A stretch of 64,000 nucleotides of DNA from positions 491,858 to 555,857 of the forward strand of contig NZ_MBUA01000012.1 in assembly GCF_014332695.1 (NCBI RefSeq). Direction: 5' to 3'. The position numbers and the translations under genes were made by a program. Positions 34,472 through 44,828 of the stretch are shown here, piece by piece; within the stretch, counting starts at the first letter, position 1, and every line of letters begins with the position of its first letter. The DNA comes from Flavihumibacter stibioxidans. GTDB taxonomy: Bacteria > Bacteroidota > Bacteroidia > Chitinophagales > Chitinophagaceae. The notes beneath the pieces are model-generated. The model worked only from the letters and a program-made list of their open reading frames with translations. It made no database searches and had not been told where the DNA came from.

Positions 34472-35749
34472 ATGATCAACCTGAATTCACTTGGACTGAT
34501 TGTTTTTTTCCTGGTACTGGTCGGATTTTTTGCCGGTATTGAAGCTGCCTATGGCAGTATTAACAGGCTCTCCGTTGAGCTCCGGAAAAAACAGGGGCGC
34601 ACCGGAGGCATACTGGTCAGCCAGTTCCTGGAAAAGCCGTCCTCTTTTATCGGAGTGGTACTGATTGGGTTTAACCTTTTCCTGGTAGTGTACGGCCTGA
34701 TGATCGGCGAGTTCCTGGAACCCCTATGGAGGATCCTGGAACAGAAGTTACCGGTGGCCTATGCCAATATCATCCACCTGTTTTTTGAAACACTGACAGC
34801 CACTGCCATCTTCATAATTCTGGGCGAATTCCTGCCAAGAGCTTTCTGGCGCGCAAGAAATGAATGGATACTCAATAGCGCCATTGCCAGTATCATCAAT
34901 TTCCTATACCAGGTATTACAGCCGGTAACTACTTTATTTGTTTCCATTGCCGAATGGATACTCAAATACCTGTTCAATATCAGGCTGACTGAAAGAAAGG
35001 ATGCCTTTATCAGGACGGATATCGATGCTTTCAATATGCAACATACAGGAGAAAAAGAAAATGAATTACAGGAAATAAATACCAGCCTGATTGAAAATGC
35101 GCTCTCGCTTCCTACGGTCAGGGTCAGGCAGTGCCTGATTCCCCGTAAAGAAATTGAAGGGGTGGAAATCAATACGCCGGTGGAGAAGGTAATCGCAAAA
35201 TTTATTGATACCAAGCTGAGCAAACTGGCGGTATATGAAGGTAATATAGACCATATCGTAGGGTATGTACACCAACTGGATATGTTCAAGCAGCCATCAA
35301 CAACTGCGTCTGTATTGCTTCCGATTCCGGCGGTTCCTGAAAGCATGAATGCAACAGACCTGATCAACAGGTTCACTAGGGAAAGAAAAAGCATGGCCTG
35401 GGTGGTGGATGAATTTGGTGGCACATCCGGAATCGTTACCATGGAGGACCTGCTGGAAGAGATCTTTGGTGAAATCAGGGATGAACATGATACAGAAGAA
35501 TTCGAGGAAAAAAAGATCTCCGAAACCGAGTTCATCTTTTCAGGTCGCCTGGAACTGGATTACCTGCACGAAAAATACAACCTGGTTTTTGAAGAGGACG
35601 AATCTGAAACGCTCTCTGGTTATATTATACAATACCACGAAACCATTCCTAAAATAAAGGAGCGGATCTTCATTGACGACTATGAATTTGAAATCATGGC
35701 GGTAAGTGACACAAGGATCGAGATGGTCAGGCTGAAACTGTTGAAATAA
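34472..35749 (+). CDS. CNNM/CorC-type membrane protein (hemolysin family)
   Basis: A 425-residue inner-membrane protein. The N-terminal CNNM domain has about four helices (to about 160); then comes a CBS pair (about 205-330, with SMAWVVDEFGGTSGIVTMEDLLEEI) and a CorC_HlyC domain at the C-terminus (about 345-425). Members transport or regulate Mg2+ or Co2+; the name hemolysin is historical. A GldE role is conceivable, since GldE has this architecture, but gldD, its usual neighbour, is absent. It starts 42 bases after gmk. Confidence 0.88.
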   Translation: MINLNSLGLIVFFLVLVGFFAGIEAAYGSINRLSVELRKKQGRTGGILVSQFLEKPSSFIGVVLIGFNLFLVVYGLMIGEFLEPLWRILEQKLPVAYANIIHLFFETLTATAIFIILGEFLPRAFWRARNEWILNSAIASIINFLYQVLQPVTTLFVSIAEWILKYLFNIRLTERKDAFIRTDIDAFNMQHTGEKENELQEINTSLIENALSLPTVRVRQCLIPRKEIEGVEINTPVEKVIAKFIDTKLSKLAVYEGNIDHIVGYVHQLDMFKQPSTTASVLLPIPAVPESMNATDLINRFTRERKSMAWVVDEFGGTSGIVTMEDLLEEIFGEIRDEHDTEEFEEKKISETEFIFSGRLELDYLHEKYNLVFEEDESETLSGYIIQYHETIPKIKERIFIDDYEFEIMAVSDTRIEMVRLKLLK

Positions 35750-35752
35750 AAC

Positions 35753-36586
35753 TCAAAAATTAAGTTTCAGCATTTGCTTTTCCTTTTTTCGTGCTTCCAC
35801 TTTATAAACGGCCTTCGTAATAAAATGGCCGAAAGCAGCACCAATCCATACATCGCTGGACCAGTGCCGGTTATCATACAAACGGGATAAGGCAGTGAGT
35901 GTTGCTAAGGTATAAGCAACAGGAGGCACCCATTTTGTTTCCTTAAACTCTATAGCCAACGCTGTAGCAACCGTGAAAATAGTATTTGAATGGCCGGAAG
36001 GGAAAGACGTGTACTCCCTGCCGCCCTGGAAAGGTTCATTGAATTCATAAGGTTCTTGCGTATAAAGCGGGCGGCGGCGGCGTATGATCTGCTTCGTGCT
36101 TACATAAAAAAGAGTGGAAAAGACCAGCGACTTGGCTGTCATAAGGGAAGCGTGTTCAATTTTCCGGTTTTTGGTAACAACACCCGTCAGGTACATGGCC
36201 CCGATAATAAAGGGCGGGTATTTGTTTCCAAACGGCTCCACCACTTTGGCCACTTCGGTATAGAATTGTTCCTGGTTGGCACGCATCCATTTATTTACGG
36301 TCTTATCGGTCAGCAAAAAAACGCCCGCACCGGCTGTTACAAAAGCAACTGTCCGCCAATCCCTGGCACTATACCTGAGCGGTGATCCAGCCACTTTGGG
36401 CAGATCTGTAAAATAACTCAGGACATAGGTTTTGTTTATCCTGTAACCATGCTCCTGGTACCAGGCAGTTGAACTGTCGGATAAGCCCATAACAGCAATG
36501 ACGGAGTCTTCCTGCTGTGCTGCAGCAAACCGGCAGGGCAACAGAAAAAGAAGCAGAATTCCGAAGTAACGGCAGGCTGAAGACAT
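35753..36586 (-). CDS. PAP2 family phosphatase
   Basis: A 277-residue membrane-associated phosphatase. After a signal or anchor segment, the PAP2 motifs are visible: KQIIRRRRPLY, SFPSGHSNT with the catalytic His, and SRLYDNRHWSSDVWIG with the second His and Asp. It would dephosphorylate phosphatidate, undecaprenyl diphosphate or similar lipids. The frame extends to 36655, but that stretch crosses the recA terminator; the ATG at 36586 is preferred. It converges with the CNNM gene, ending three bases from it. Confidence 0.88.
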   Translation of the reverse strand: MSSACRYFGILLLFLLPCRFAAAQQEDSVIAVMGLSDSSTAWYQEHGYRINKTYVLSYFTDLPKVAGSPLRYSARDWRTVAFVTAGAGVFLLTDKTVNKWMRANQEQFYTEVAKVVEPFGNKYPPFIIGAMYLTGVVTKNRKIEHASLMTAKSLVFSTLFYVSTKQIIRRRRPLYTQEPYEFNEPFQGGREYTSFPSGHSNTIFTVATALAIEFKETKWVPPVAYTLATLTALSRLYDNRHWSSDVWIGAAFGHFITKAVYKVEARKKEKQMLKLNF

Positions 36587-36599
36587 AGAAACGGAAAAT

Positions 36600-36647
36600 A
36601 GAAAAAAAAGAATAAACAAACGGGCTCCTTTTCCAGGGAGCCCGTTT
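36600..36647 (-). terminator. Terminator of recA
   Basis: Perfect 11-base stem (AAACGGGCTCC and its complement) with an eight-base loop, followed on the minus strand by a TTTATTCTTTTTTTT tract. It lies about 40 bases after recA. Confidence 0.85.
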
Positions 36648-36685
36648 ACTAACATTATTCAAAATTGATTTGTCGGGATGGAAGC

Positions 36686-37687
36686 CTATGCCGCCTGCAT
36701 TTCGGCAATTTTTTCACGGATCTTCTTTTCAATTTCGGCCTGCAGCTCGGGATTATCGCGAAGCAATTGTTTTACTGAATCACGCCCCTGTCCCAGTTTG
36801 TCGGTATTATAACTGAACCAACTGCCGCTTTTCTGAACGATACCCAGGTCAACTCCCATATCAATGATTTCACCCACTTTGGAAATACCTTCACCGAAAA
36901 TGATATCAAATTCTGCGGTCCTGAATGGTGGTGCCACCTTGTTTTTTACCACTTTAACCTTTACCCTGTTTCCAACTGCCTCATCGCCATCCTTGATCTG
37001 GCTCATCCTGCGGATATCCAGGCGGACGGAAGCATAAAACTTCAGGGCATTACCACCTGTGGTGGTTTCGGGGTTACCAAACATAACGCCGATCTTTTCA
37101 CGAAGCTGGTTGATGAAGATGCAGATTGTATTGGTCTTATTAATGGTGGCAGTCAGCTTACGCAGGGCCTGGCTCATGAGTCGGGCCTGCAACCCCATTT
37201 TACTGTCACCCATCTCCCCTTCCAGTTCGCCTTTTGGTACAAGTGCGGCAACGGAGTCAATCACCACCACATCCAGGGCGCCGGAAAGGATCAGTCTGTC
37301 GGCAATTTCAAGAGCCTGCTCACCATAATCGGGCTGGGAAATCAGCAGATTGTCTACATCAACCCCCAGTTTCTGGGCATAGGAGCTGTCAAATGCGTGT
37401 TCAGCATCAATAATGGCGCAAATCCCGCCTTTTTTCTGAGCCTCTGCTATGGCATGGATGGCAATGGTGGTTTTACCTGAAGATTCCGGACCATACACTT
37501 CAACAATCCTTCCCCTGGGAAAGCCACCAATTCCCAGCGCCACATCCAGTCCCAGCGAGCCGGACGAAACCACTTCCTGCACATCGGAGGCTCTTTCATT
37601 CATCATCATCACGGAACCCTTACCGAAGTCCTTATCGATCTTATCCATCGTCAGCTTCAGCGCCTTCAGTTTTTCAGCATTTGACAT
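36686..37687 (-). CDS. recA: Recombinase RecA
   Basis: A 333-residue recombinase. The Walker A GPESSGKT (about 66-73), the DAEHAFD loop and [25 protein letters not shown] are all present. It binds single-stranded DNA, drives strand exchange and stimulates LexA-type cleavage. The C-terminal tail is short and ends in [12 protein letters not shown]. It is monocistronic with its own promoter and terminator. No LexA-like palindrome was recognised in the upstream region. Confidence 0.98.
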   Translation of the reverse strand: MSNAEKLKALKLTMDKIDKDFGKGSVMMMNERASDVQEVVSSGSLGLDVALGIGGFPRGRIVEVYGPESSGKTTIAIHAIAEAQKKGGICAIIDAEHAFDSSYAQKLGVDVDNLLISQPDYGEQALEIADRLILSGALDVVVIDSVAALVPKGELEGEMGDSKMGLQARLMSQALRKLTATINKTNTICIFINQLREKIGVMFGNPETTTGGNALKFYASVRLDIRRMSQIKDGDEAVGNRVKVKVVKNKVAPPFRTAEFDIIFGEGISKVGEIIDMGVDLGIVQKSGSWFSYNTDKLGQGRDSVKQLLRDNPELQAEIEKKIREKIAEMQAA

Positions 37688-37731
37688 AGTATCTGTTGTT
37701 TTTTAGTTATGGTCCAAAATTATTAGTGGGC

Positions 37732-37739
37732 CAAAGATA
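37732..37739 (-). promoter_or_regulatory. Promoter -7 element for recA
   Basis: TATCTTTG on the minus strand, an exact TAnnTTTG. It predicts a leader of about 40 bases. Confidence 0.5.
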
Positions 37740-37874
37740 GCCAGATTTAATTATTAACACTAATTAATTTAGCATTTTTTCACTAAATATTTTATCGTGA
37801 AAACACCCTTGCGGTTTTAGGTTTTTTTTCACATACCCCCAATGAATAGGGGCTATCACATTATTACAGAATTG

Positions 37875-37882
37875 TATCTTTG
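37875..37882 (+). promoter_or_regulatory. Promoter -7 element for the DUF4920 gene
   Basis: TATCTTTG, 14 bases before the ATG at 37897. No spaced -33 TTG is evident. Confidence 0.45.
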
Positions 37883-37896
37883 AAAAAATAAACCGT

Positions 37897-38361
37897 ATGA
37901 GAATACTAGCAGTTTTAGTTGTGGCTTTGGGAATGGCAACCGCAGCAGCGGCACAATCCCCTGCCCCGGCGGTGAAGGGTGAGACCTATGGAGCTGGCAC
38001 CAATGCAGATGGGGCCATTTCGGTTAACGAGCTTTCATCAAAAATGTCCGGTAATGTTTATTCCGGTAAAATAGTCGGGAAGGTAACCGAAGTATGCCAG
38101 GAAAAGGGCTGCTGGATGAAACTGGAAAAGGAAAACGGCGAAACCCTGATGGTCAAATTCAAGGACTATGGTTTTTTTATGCCAAAGGATATCCAGGGAA
38201 AGGAAGTAGTGCTTGAAGGTGAAGCTGTGGTAAAGGAAGTATCGGTAAAACAGCAGAAGCATTATGCCAAGGATGCCGGCAAAAGCCAGGAAGAAATTGA
38301 AAAAATAAAGGCGCCCAAGAAAGAAACCCAGTTCATCGCAAAAGGAGTAATGGTGCTTTAA
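37897..38361 (+). CDS. DUF4920 domain-containing exported protein
   Basis: A 154-residue exported protein: signal peptide cut after AAAQ near residue 19, then a beta-rich domain with EVCQEKGCWMKLEKENGE. This segment with two nearby Cys residues and FKDYGFFMPKDIQGKEVVLEGEAV marks DUF4920. The function is unknown; the Cys pair and the fold relation to OB-type periplasmic domains hint at metal or ligand binding, which is a guess. The C-terminal half is Lys-rich. It has its own promoter and terminator. Confidence 0.85.
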   Translation: MRILAVLVVALGMATAAAAQSPAPAVKGETYGAGTNADGAISVNELSSKMSGNVYSGKIVGKVTEVCQEKGCWMKLEKENGETLMVKFKDYGFFMPKDIQGKEVVLEGEAVVKEVSVKQQKHYAKDAGKSQEEIEKIKAPKKETQFIAKGVMVL

Positions 38362-38380
38362 CCAATAATAAAATCTTCAG

Positions 38381-38405
38381 AACCGGCCCAGTGCCGGTTT
38401 TTTTT
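38381..38405 (+). terminator. Terminator of the DUF4920 gene
   Basis: AACCGGC and GCCGGTT stem with a CCAGT loop, followed by a run of eight Ts. Confidence 0.85.
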
Positions 38406-38433
38406 ATGACATTTCATAAGCAAATCCTTTAAA

Positions 38434-38862
38434 ATGAAGTTTTTTCTTTTATCAGTACTAATGGGCTGGATGACCCTCAGCGGCTTTCCGGAAACAGTAC
38501 TGCAATCCGGAGGCCAAAATACCATCAATGGCAACTGGCATATGGTTTTCTTTCATAGTCCGGAATTTGACCCCGGGGTTTTATTTCCAGAGAAACAGCC
38601 CTATATGCGTCTTGATAGCAGTACCTTGCGGGCAAGCGGAAGCACCGGCTGCAACAGGTTCAGCGGGCAGTTTGTGGCAGTAAACCAGCAGTTCAGGTTT
38701 GCGATGGATAAAATGATTTTGACAAGGATGGCCTGCAAAGGACCCGGTGAAGGCATCTTCCTGGAAACCATCGGCAGGGTGAACCGTTACAGATTAACCA
38801 ACGACACTTTGGTGTTTTTGCAAAATGACACTGTTTTGATTCGGTGGAAGAAAAAAAACTAA
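38434..38862 (+). CDS. META domain protein
   Basis: A 142-residue exported protein with a META (HslJ-like) domain: GNWHMVFFHS, then RASGSTGCNRFSGQF with the typical Cys, and MDKMILTRMACKGP with a second Cys, closing FLQNDTVLIRWKKKN. HslJ-like proteins are small beta-sheet lipoproteins or periplasmic proteins tied to stress and heat shock in E. coli. The signal peptide (about 1-23) lacks an obvious lipobox. It is followed directly by the acyltransferase gene, one base apart. Confidence 0.8.
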   Translation: MKFFLLSVLMGWMTLSGFPETVLQSGGQNTINGNWHMVFFHSPEFDPGVLFPEKQPYMRLDSSTLRASGSTGCNRFSGQFVAVNQQFRFAMDKMILTRMACKGPGEGIFLETIGRVNRYRLTNDTLVFLQNDTVLIRWKKKN

Positions 38863-38863
38863 T

Positions 38864-39430
38864 ATGGGTGGAAACCTCTTCTGGAAAATATTCTGGACAC
38901 TCAGCGGCTGGAAGGTTCAGGGACAATGGCCAAAGGAATTGAACAGGGCCATCATTATTGTTGGGCCTCATACCAGCGGATGGGATGTGGTAACGGGGAT
39001 GGCTGCCCGATCTGTGGTTCCCATACCACATGCCCATTACCTGGGTAAAAAAGAATTGTTTGACGGCCCATTTGGCTGGTTTTTCAGGATGACCGGCGGT
39101 GTTCCGGTAGACAGGTTCAGCAAAAATAATATGGTTGAACAGGTGGTTGAGGAATTCAGGAAAAGGAAAGATTTTGTGCTTGCCCTGTCACCGGAAGGTA
39201 CCAGGCAGCGAGTTGAAAGGCTAAGGACAGGATTCTGGCATATTGCCAAACAGGCAGGGGTGCCCATTATCATGGCAGGTATGGATTTTCAAAAAAAAGA
39301 ATTGATACTATCTGAACCATTCATGCCCGGAGTATCTCCGGAAGCCGATATGCCCGCCATCATCCGTTTTTTTGCACCCATTCAAGGCAGGCACCCTGAG
39401 GCAGGAATGGGACACCTGCTGACAGATTAA
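38864..39430 (+). CDS. Lysophospholipid acyltransferase, PlsC-like
   Basis: A 188-residue acyltransferase. The catalytic HX4D box reads HTSGWD near residue 32 (GPHTSGWDVV), and the substrate-binding SPEGTR follows near 112. PlsC-type enzymes add an acyl chain to a lysophosphatidate or related lipid at the inner membrane. The length is near the minimum for the family and no clear transmembrane helix is seen, so it may be peripheral. It starts one base after the META gene, suggesting a two-gene operon. Confidence 0.88.
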   Translation: MGGNLFWKIFWTLSGWKVQGQWPKELNRAIIIVGPHTSGWDVVTGMAARSVVPIPHAHYLGKKELFDGPFGWFFRMTGGVPVDRFSKNNMVEQVVEEFRKRKDFVLALSPEGTRQRVERLRTGFWHIAKQAGVPIIMAGMDFQKKELILSEPFMPGVSPEADMPAIIRFFAPIQGRHPEAGMGHLLTD

Positions 39431-39553
39431 AAAAATATCAAATAATTTTTTTTTGAATAAAATCAACTCTTGTTAAAACTGCTTTGAAATAAGGCATGGT
39501 AGTTGATTCTTGCTGTACATTTACACGAAATTTTAACTAAAAACTAAAAGCAA

Positions 39554-40423
39554 ATGAAAGTTTCTTACTTAGTTATTGCTGCTGCAACAACAGTTTCAAT
39601 GGTATCCTGTGTCAGTTCAAAAAAGTTCAAGGCCGAACAGTCTAAGGTAGCCGAACTTACTGCAAAAAGCGGCCAATTGCAAAATGACCTGAAAGGTTGC
39701 GAAGATGCAAAAGCTGAGGAAGCCCGTAAAAGGGCGGGACTGGAATCAGAGATCGCCGGACTCAACAAGCAATTAGAATTCCTGAAAGAAAATAACACCA
39801 CTGCCCTGAAGCAATTACAGGATATGTCAGTGATTTCTTCTGCCCAGGCTGAAAGCATCAAAAAATCAATGGAAAATCTCGGGTTGAAAGATGCTTATAT
39901 CCAGGACCTCCAGACCCAGATGGCCAAAAAAGATTCGCTGAACATGGCACTGGTGATGAACCTGAAAGGTGCTATCGGGAATATGGAAGACGAAGACATC
40001 AACGTTAAAGTGGATAAGGGTGTGGTGTATGTTGATATTTCTGACAAGCTTCTGTTCAAGAGTGGCAGCTTTGCCATCACTCCAAGGGCGGAAGAAGTAC
40101 TCGGAAAAGTGGCAACTGTACTGAAGAACCAGCCTGATATTGAATTCATGGTGGAAGGTCATACAGACAACAATGCTATCCGCGGCAATATCGGTACCAT
40201 TAAAGACAACTGGGACCTCAGCGTAATGCGTGCTACCAGTGTGGTTCGTATACTGCAGAAAAAATATGGCCTTGATCCCGCTAAAATGGCGGCTGCAGGT
40301 CGTGGAGAATACAAGCCACTGGAAGACAATGCATCTGCTGCAGGTAAAGCTGCCAACCGTCGCACCCGTATCGTAATCCTTCCCCAGCTTGACCAGTTCT
40401 ACAAATTGCTGGAGAGGAAATAA
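39554..40423 (+). CDS. OmpA-like lipoprotein
   Basis: A 289-residue predicted lipoprotein: lipobox MVSC near residue 19, a coiled coil rich in Lys, Glu and Gln (about 28-115), then an OmpA peptidoglycan-binding domain (about 150-289) with EGHTDNNAIRGN and RAAGRGEYKPL-like AAAGRGEYKPLEDN and AANRRTRIVIL. It should tether the outer membrane to the wall. The coiled coil may give length or oligomerise. It is monocistronic with a strong terminator downstream. Confidence 0.92.
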   Translation: MKVSYLVIAAATTVSMVSCVSSKKFKAEQSKVAELTAKSGQLQNDLKGCEDAKAEEARKRAGLESEIAGLNKQLEFLKENNTTALKQLQDMSVISSAQAESIKKSMENLGLKDAYIQDLQTQMAKKDSLNMALVMNLKGAIGNMEDEDINVKVDKGVVYVDISDKLLFKSGSFAITPRAEEVLGKVATVLKNQPDIEFMVEGHTDNNAIRGNIGTIKDNWDLSVMRATSVVRILQKKYGLDPAKMAAAGRGEYKPLEDNASAAGKAANRRTRIVILPQLDQFYKLLERK

Positions 40424-40468
40424 TGGACAGGAAGACAAAGGGAAACTAACACCCCTGGAATAATAAAA

Positions 40469-40500
40469 CAGCCCGCCGGAATCCGGCGGGCTGTTTTATT
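40469..40500 (+). terminator. Strong rho-independent terminator after OmpA-like gene
   Basis: CAGCCCGCCGG and CCGGCGGGCTG form a perfect 11-base stem with a three-base loop, followed by TTTTATT. Confidence 0.95.
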
Positions 40501-41007
40501 TAATTCACCATTGCGCGGCAGGAATATTGTTCAGAATACCCGATGCGATAATATGACTGTTGATACTTTATCATTTATGTCAACATCTCCTCATTTGTCT
40601 ATTATTTTAGGGAACCTGCCAGGCAGGTTGATTTTCGGTTAACCATCTATAGCTGCGCAGAATTTTCTGTGTATCCCCGTTACTATTCTGAATCCCGGTT
40701 ACCTTTTTAACGCTGGTTATGTAGTCCATACAGTTGCGCCAGCATTAAAAATCTATGACCATAACATCATCAAGTGTAAATTTTTCAAATAGGTTCTCGG
40801 TATACTTTATCGTAGAAATACTTGAAATGGGGAAAATGCCCCTCCTGCCCGGGAAAAAAATCAATCATTTTTTGTCTTTATGGTCAATCTGTCTTCTGAA
40901 TTTTGTTTTTTATATTGTAATTTCAGGGTAGATAAATCCTCCCCCTATTTATTCCCCCCGGTTTTAGCTCAGATGTCTTTTATTGGCAACCCCTTATCTT
41001 AATTACA
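40501..41007. other. Long intergenic stretch without a gene
   Basis: About 500 AT-rich bases before the T9SS-targeted esterase. No believable reading frame, tRNA or repeat array was seen. The only structure noted is a short perfect inverted repeat at 40613-40629 (AACCTGCC-A-GGCAGGTT). No TAnnTTTG element was recognised close to the 41008 start. Confidence 0.6.
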
Positions 41008-43287
41008 ATGAGCCCTATTTACGCTAAACCTGGAAAGGCATGCGGAATCTTTTTGATCCTGCCTGTTTTTATTTTTTCATTTTTGGTGGTCAATGCACAA
41101 ATCACCAGGTTCCCTCTCAACGCACAGTTATATCCGAGAAATCCATCCACTAATACCGCGACGGTAACAGTAGAAGGAACGATGTCCTCCTCCACCGGGT
41201 ACACCCAGGTTCGCTTAAAAAGATCCCGGAATGGCTATTACCAGAAAACCATCACAGCCAATCTGACTTATATTAATGGTGTAGCTTCCTATACCATTCT
41301 TGATGAACTACCGGCTGAGCTGGCAAACTACACCTACACCCTGTACGGTTATAAAAACTGGAGGGAAACCTGGCTTAAGGCAGCCTACAATGTTGTGGCT
41401 GGTGACGTATACCTGGTTCAGGGACAATCAAACGCCGTGGCAAATGTCAGAGGCAGTATAACAACGGAAAATGATGCCAACAACTCTTCCAATGCACCCT
41501 ATCGCAATTATGTAAGGGTTTGGGGAAGCGGATCCAGCAATGCCAGTTATACCAAAGCATGGTTTGTTGCCATGGGCAATTCATACTATGATGTAAATGG
41601 TAATACCGGGCAATGGGCTTTAAGGATGGCATCAAGAATTGCAGAATCACAAAGGATTCCGATCTGTATCCTGAATGGAGGATACCCTGGTGCGGCCATT
41701 GGATATTTTCTGCGGAATGATTGGAATCCAAATGATGGTGGCACGAATTATGGCCGCTTATTAAACAGATCGGTTGAGGCAGGCGTCAGGGAAAGAGTTC
41801 GCGGTATCTTATGGTACCAGGGTGAATCGGATGCTTCAGGCTCCTTAAACCCAAACCAGCTCTCCACCAGTCAGTATAAAACTTATTTCAATTCCTTATA
41901 CGCAGACTGGAAGGAAGATTACCCGGGGTTAGAGCATATTATAATTTTCCAGACAAGGTATGGCTGTGGAATGTATTCCAGAGATGGCGCATTGCAGGTG
42001 CAGGAAGCCCATCGCCAGCTCAGTAACGATCACTCTGATGTTAGCCTGATAAGTACCAGCAACACCAATAATTACAGTGATGATTGCCATTATAGTTTTG
42101 TGGAAGGCTACAAGAAAATGGGAGACTGGGCTTATGAGATAGTGCAACGGGTGATATACCATGTCAACAATGGCACAAACACTCCCCAACCCAAAAAGGC
42201 AGTTGTAACCGGCATGACATCTGAAGGAGTCGCCACCCAGATAGCGTTAGTATTAAGTGATCCGAATACAACCTACAGCTCAATGGGCAACCTGGCTTCA
42301 GACTTTCGGATGGAAGGAGGAAGCTTTTCTATATCCAGCCACTATATCAGTAACGATTCACTTTATTTTAATGTTTACAGGAACAGCGGTTCAAGTGCCC
42401 TGAAACCTTCGGGCCTTTCCTATCTTAGCCACCAGGGAACAGCCTCGCCGGTTGTTTACAACAACAAAGGATTGGGGCTTGCCTATTTTTCCAACCTCAT
42501 CGTGGAAGAAGCTGATGGTTCTACCCCACCACCACCGCCACCACCTCCTCCGCCACCTCCGCCGCCACCCCCATCAGGCTGTACAGACAATTACGAACCA
42601 AATAATAATGGCGGGGCTTCTGTACAGATACAACCCAACACAACCATCAATGCATTGATTGATGTATCAACCGACGTGGATTGGTTTAATGTCAGAACCA
42701 ACAGTACCGGCAACTTTATTAAGTTCAGCCTTTTTGACCTACCCGCAGATTATGAACTCTATGTATATAGAAGCAACTGGACTTTGCTGGGGTCCTCCAC
42801 CAATTCGGGCACAACACCTGAACAGATCATTGATAATAGTGGCGGCACCAACGCACTCTATTATATCGGCATAACCAAGAAGGCCGGAAATTTCAATGCA
42901 GAGCTTTGTTATTCGCTGAAGACAGAGTTAAGTACTACAGAATGGACAGCAGGAACCGGAACTGGCATTAATCCGGGACTTACAGCTGCTCCAATGGAAA
43001 CAACAGCCAAAACAGAATTAAATACAATTGTTTCGTCAGGCATTAGCATGTTCCCTAATCCGACGCGCGACAATATTACCCTCAAATATTCCACTGAAGT
43101 TTCGGGTGCTGTTTCGATCAGGATAGTAGATCTGTCAGGCAGGCTGGTATTGGTGGAGCAGAAAACCGCCACTAAAGGAGAAAACATCTATCAAATAAAA
43201 CTTGACAAAATTATTGCCGGTCTTTACCTGATTCAGGTCATTAGTAAAAACAGCCTGCTCACTGAAAAAATCAATATTATCCGATAG
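41008..43287 (+). CDS. T9SS-targeted SASA-type carbohydrate esterase
   Basis: A 759-residue secreted protein. After a signal peptide (about 1-30) comes a beta domain and a sialate O-acetylesterase (SASA, DUF303) SGNH region with LVQGQSNAV (Ser141) and GILWYQGESDA (about 270) as conserved blocks. A linker of about 16 prolines follows (near 507-523), then a PPC-type domain (about 527-640, GCTDNYEPNNN), and a type IX secretion C-terminal signal with MFPNPTRDN and a final GLYLIQV strand. It likely removes acetyl groups from glycans outside the cell. A decayed copy lies directly downstream. Confidence 0.88.
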   Translation: MSPIYAKPGKACGIFLILPVFIFSFLVVNAQITRFPLNAQLYPRNPSTNTATVTVEGTMSSSTGYTQVRLKRSRNGYYQKTITANLTYINGVASYTILDELPAELANYTYTLYGYKNWRETWLKAAYNVVAGDVYLVQGQSNAVANVRGSITTENDANNSSNAPYRNYVRVWGSGSSNASYTKAWFVAMGNSYYDVNGNTGQWALRMASRIAESQRIPICILNGGYPGAAIGYFLRNDWNPNDGGTNYGRLLNRSVEAGVRERVRGILWYQGESDASGSLNPNQLSTSQYKTYFNSLYADWKEDYPGLEHIIIFQTRYGCGMYSRDGALQVQEAHRQLSNDHSDVSLISTSNTNNYSDDCHYSFVEGYKKMGDWAYEIVQRVIYHVNNGTNTPQPKKAVVTGMTSEGVATQIALVLSDPNTTYSSMGNLASDFRMEGGSFSISSHYISNDSLYFNVYRNSGSSALKPSGLSYLSHQGTASPVVYNNKGLGLAYFSNLIVEEADGSTPPPPPPPPPPPPPPPPSGCTDNYEPNNNGGASVQIQPNTTINALIDVSTDVDWFNVRTNSTGNFIKFSLFDLPADYELYVYRSNWTLLGSSTNSGTTPEQIIDNSGGTNALYYIGITKKAGNFNAELCYSLKTELSTTEWTAGTGTGINPGLTAAPMETTAKTELNTIVSSGISMFPNPTRDNITLKYSTEVSGAVSIRIVDLSGRLVLVEQKTATKGENIYQIKLDKIIAGLYLIQVISKNSLLTEKINIIR

Positions 43288-43359
43288 CCCCAGCACGCGA
43301 CTTTTAGTACTTGAAAATTATCATGCAATGGTCCATGTTCTATTGACTGGAACAATCAG

Positions 43360-44779
43360 GAAAGTCGTGCTATTCTGGTTAACGATTAGTATTTTCAACT
43401 ATCAACAGGGCAGGCCACCAGTTACCCTGTAAACCAGCAAATATATCCCAGGGATATGCAGACCAATTCAGTCAGCTTACCAATCGTGGGCATTATTGAA
43501 GAATCCAGCGGGTATAGAGGACTCAGGGTAAAAAAGTATCGCAATGGAATATTGATCAACACCAATATTATTCCCTTAAGTTTCAACTATGGAATAACTG
43601 GATTTACAGTTCCGGAAAACCTGGCTGCAGCGCTTGTTAATTACAGATTTGACCTCATGGGCTTTAATGGCGCTACTGAAACCCTTATCAGGTCAGCAAC
43701 TAATGTAGTGGCAGGTGATATTTACCTCATACAGGGACAATCAACCGCTGCAACAAACTGGAGAGTGTATGAAATTTGGAATGACGCGAACAGAAACTAA
43801 AATTCACCTCACAGGTATTTTGTCAGGCTATGGGGAAGTGGTTCTTCCAATTCAGGCTACCCAAAAGAATGATTCATTGACAATGGTAATGTATGGTTTG
43901 AAACTATTGGAAACACCGGTCAACGGGCATTAAGTATGGCTTCAAACCTGGCAGGGAATACTGACTATCCGGGACTTAACAGAATCTACCTGTTTCAGAT
44001 GCGTTTCGGTTGTGGCATGATTTCGAATATTACTGACCTGCAGGTATAAGTTACCCGGGACACAGTAGCGGGGCAGCCCCTATCCTTGCAACCAGCACTG
44101 GAATTAGCTTATTGTATTTTTGGGGCTACCCGATAAATACGTCAGAACCACCGCCACCTTCCTGTACTGATCCATACGAAGCAAGTGGTAAACATGGCGC
44201 TGCCATTGGTGTGAGCAATACCATCACCGCCCGTATTTCTTCATCAGCTGATATTGATAAATTCCAGTTTAAAACGACAGCAGGTCCGGTTATATTAAAA
44301 TAAACCTTTTCAGCCCGCCGGCAGACTACGATTTGAAGTTACAGGTGCAAAAGGCAAACTGATCTGGAGTTCGGCCAACATAGACACAACACCCGAGGTA
44401 ATTGGGTACACCGGAGCGATAAAGACTGGTTACCGCCTTCAAATCTCCGTTAAAAATGATGCATCTAATGCCACAAAATGTTATTCCCTGAAAGTGGGGT
44501 TAAGCAATACAGCATGGCCCGGTAATTCAACCCCAGCCACCTCCACCTTAAATAATCGCTCCAGGCCGGTGGAAGAGGTTGCAATTGAAAAAGTTCAGTA
44601 CCATAAGGATGAAACAATGCTCACCATTTTATTACCGGCAAACGGCAATGAAAAAACCGAACTGCGGCTGGTAGAAATTACAGGCTGGCAAAAACCTTGT
44701 CTATGTGAAAGTGAACGACCCGACGCCAGGCATCTGCCTGTTACAGGTTGTTCAGGATAGAAAATTGAAAACCAGATAA
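43360..44779 (+). pseudogene. Decayed tandem copy of the T9SS esterase
   Basis: The region translates piecewise into the same protein as the gene before it. An N-terminal stretch matches (YPVNQQIYPRD against FPLNAQLYPRN), and VVAGDIYLIQGQS matches the SGNH block. In that frame a TAA falls at 43798-43800, and a TGA replaces the Trp of the KAWF motif. About 90 residues are deleted, including the WYQGESD region. Two or more frameshifts follow through the PPC part (NLFSPPADYDL) and the C-terminal signal, which ends in another frame as GICLLQVVQDR at 44779. The poly-proline linker has shrunk to four Pro. It cannot make a working esterase. Confidence 0.9.
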
Positions 44780-44828
44780 CTCGTCATTAACGGACGGCAA
44801 TAATTCCGGAAGCCGCATCATGACCTGT

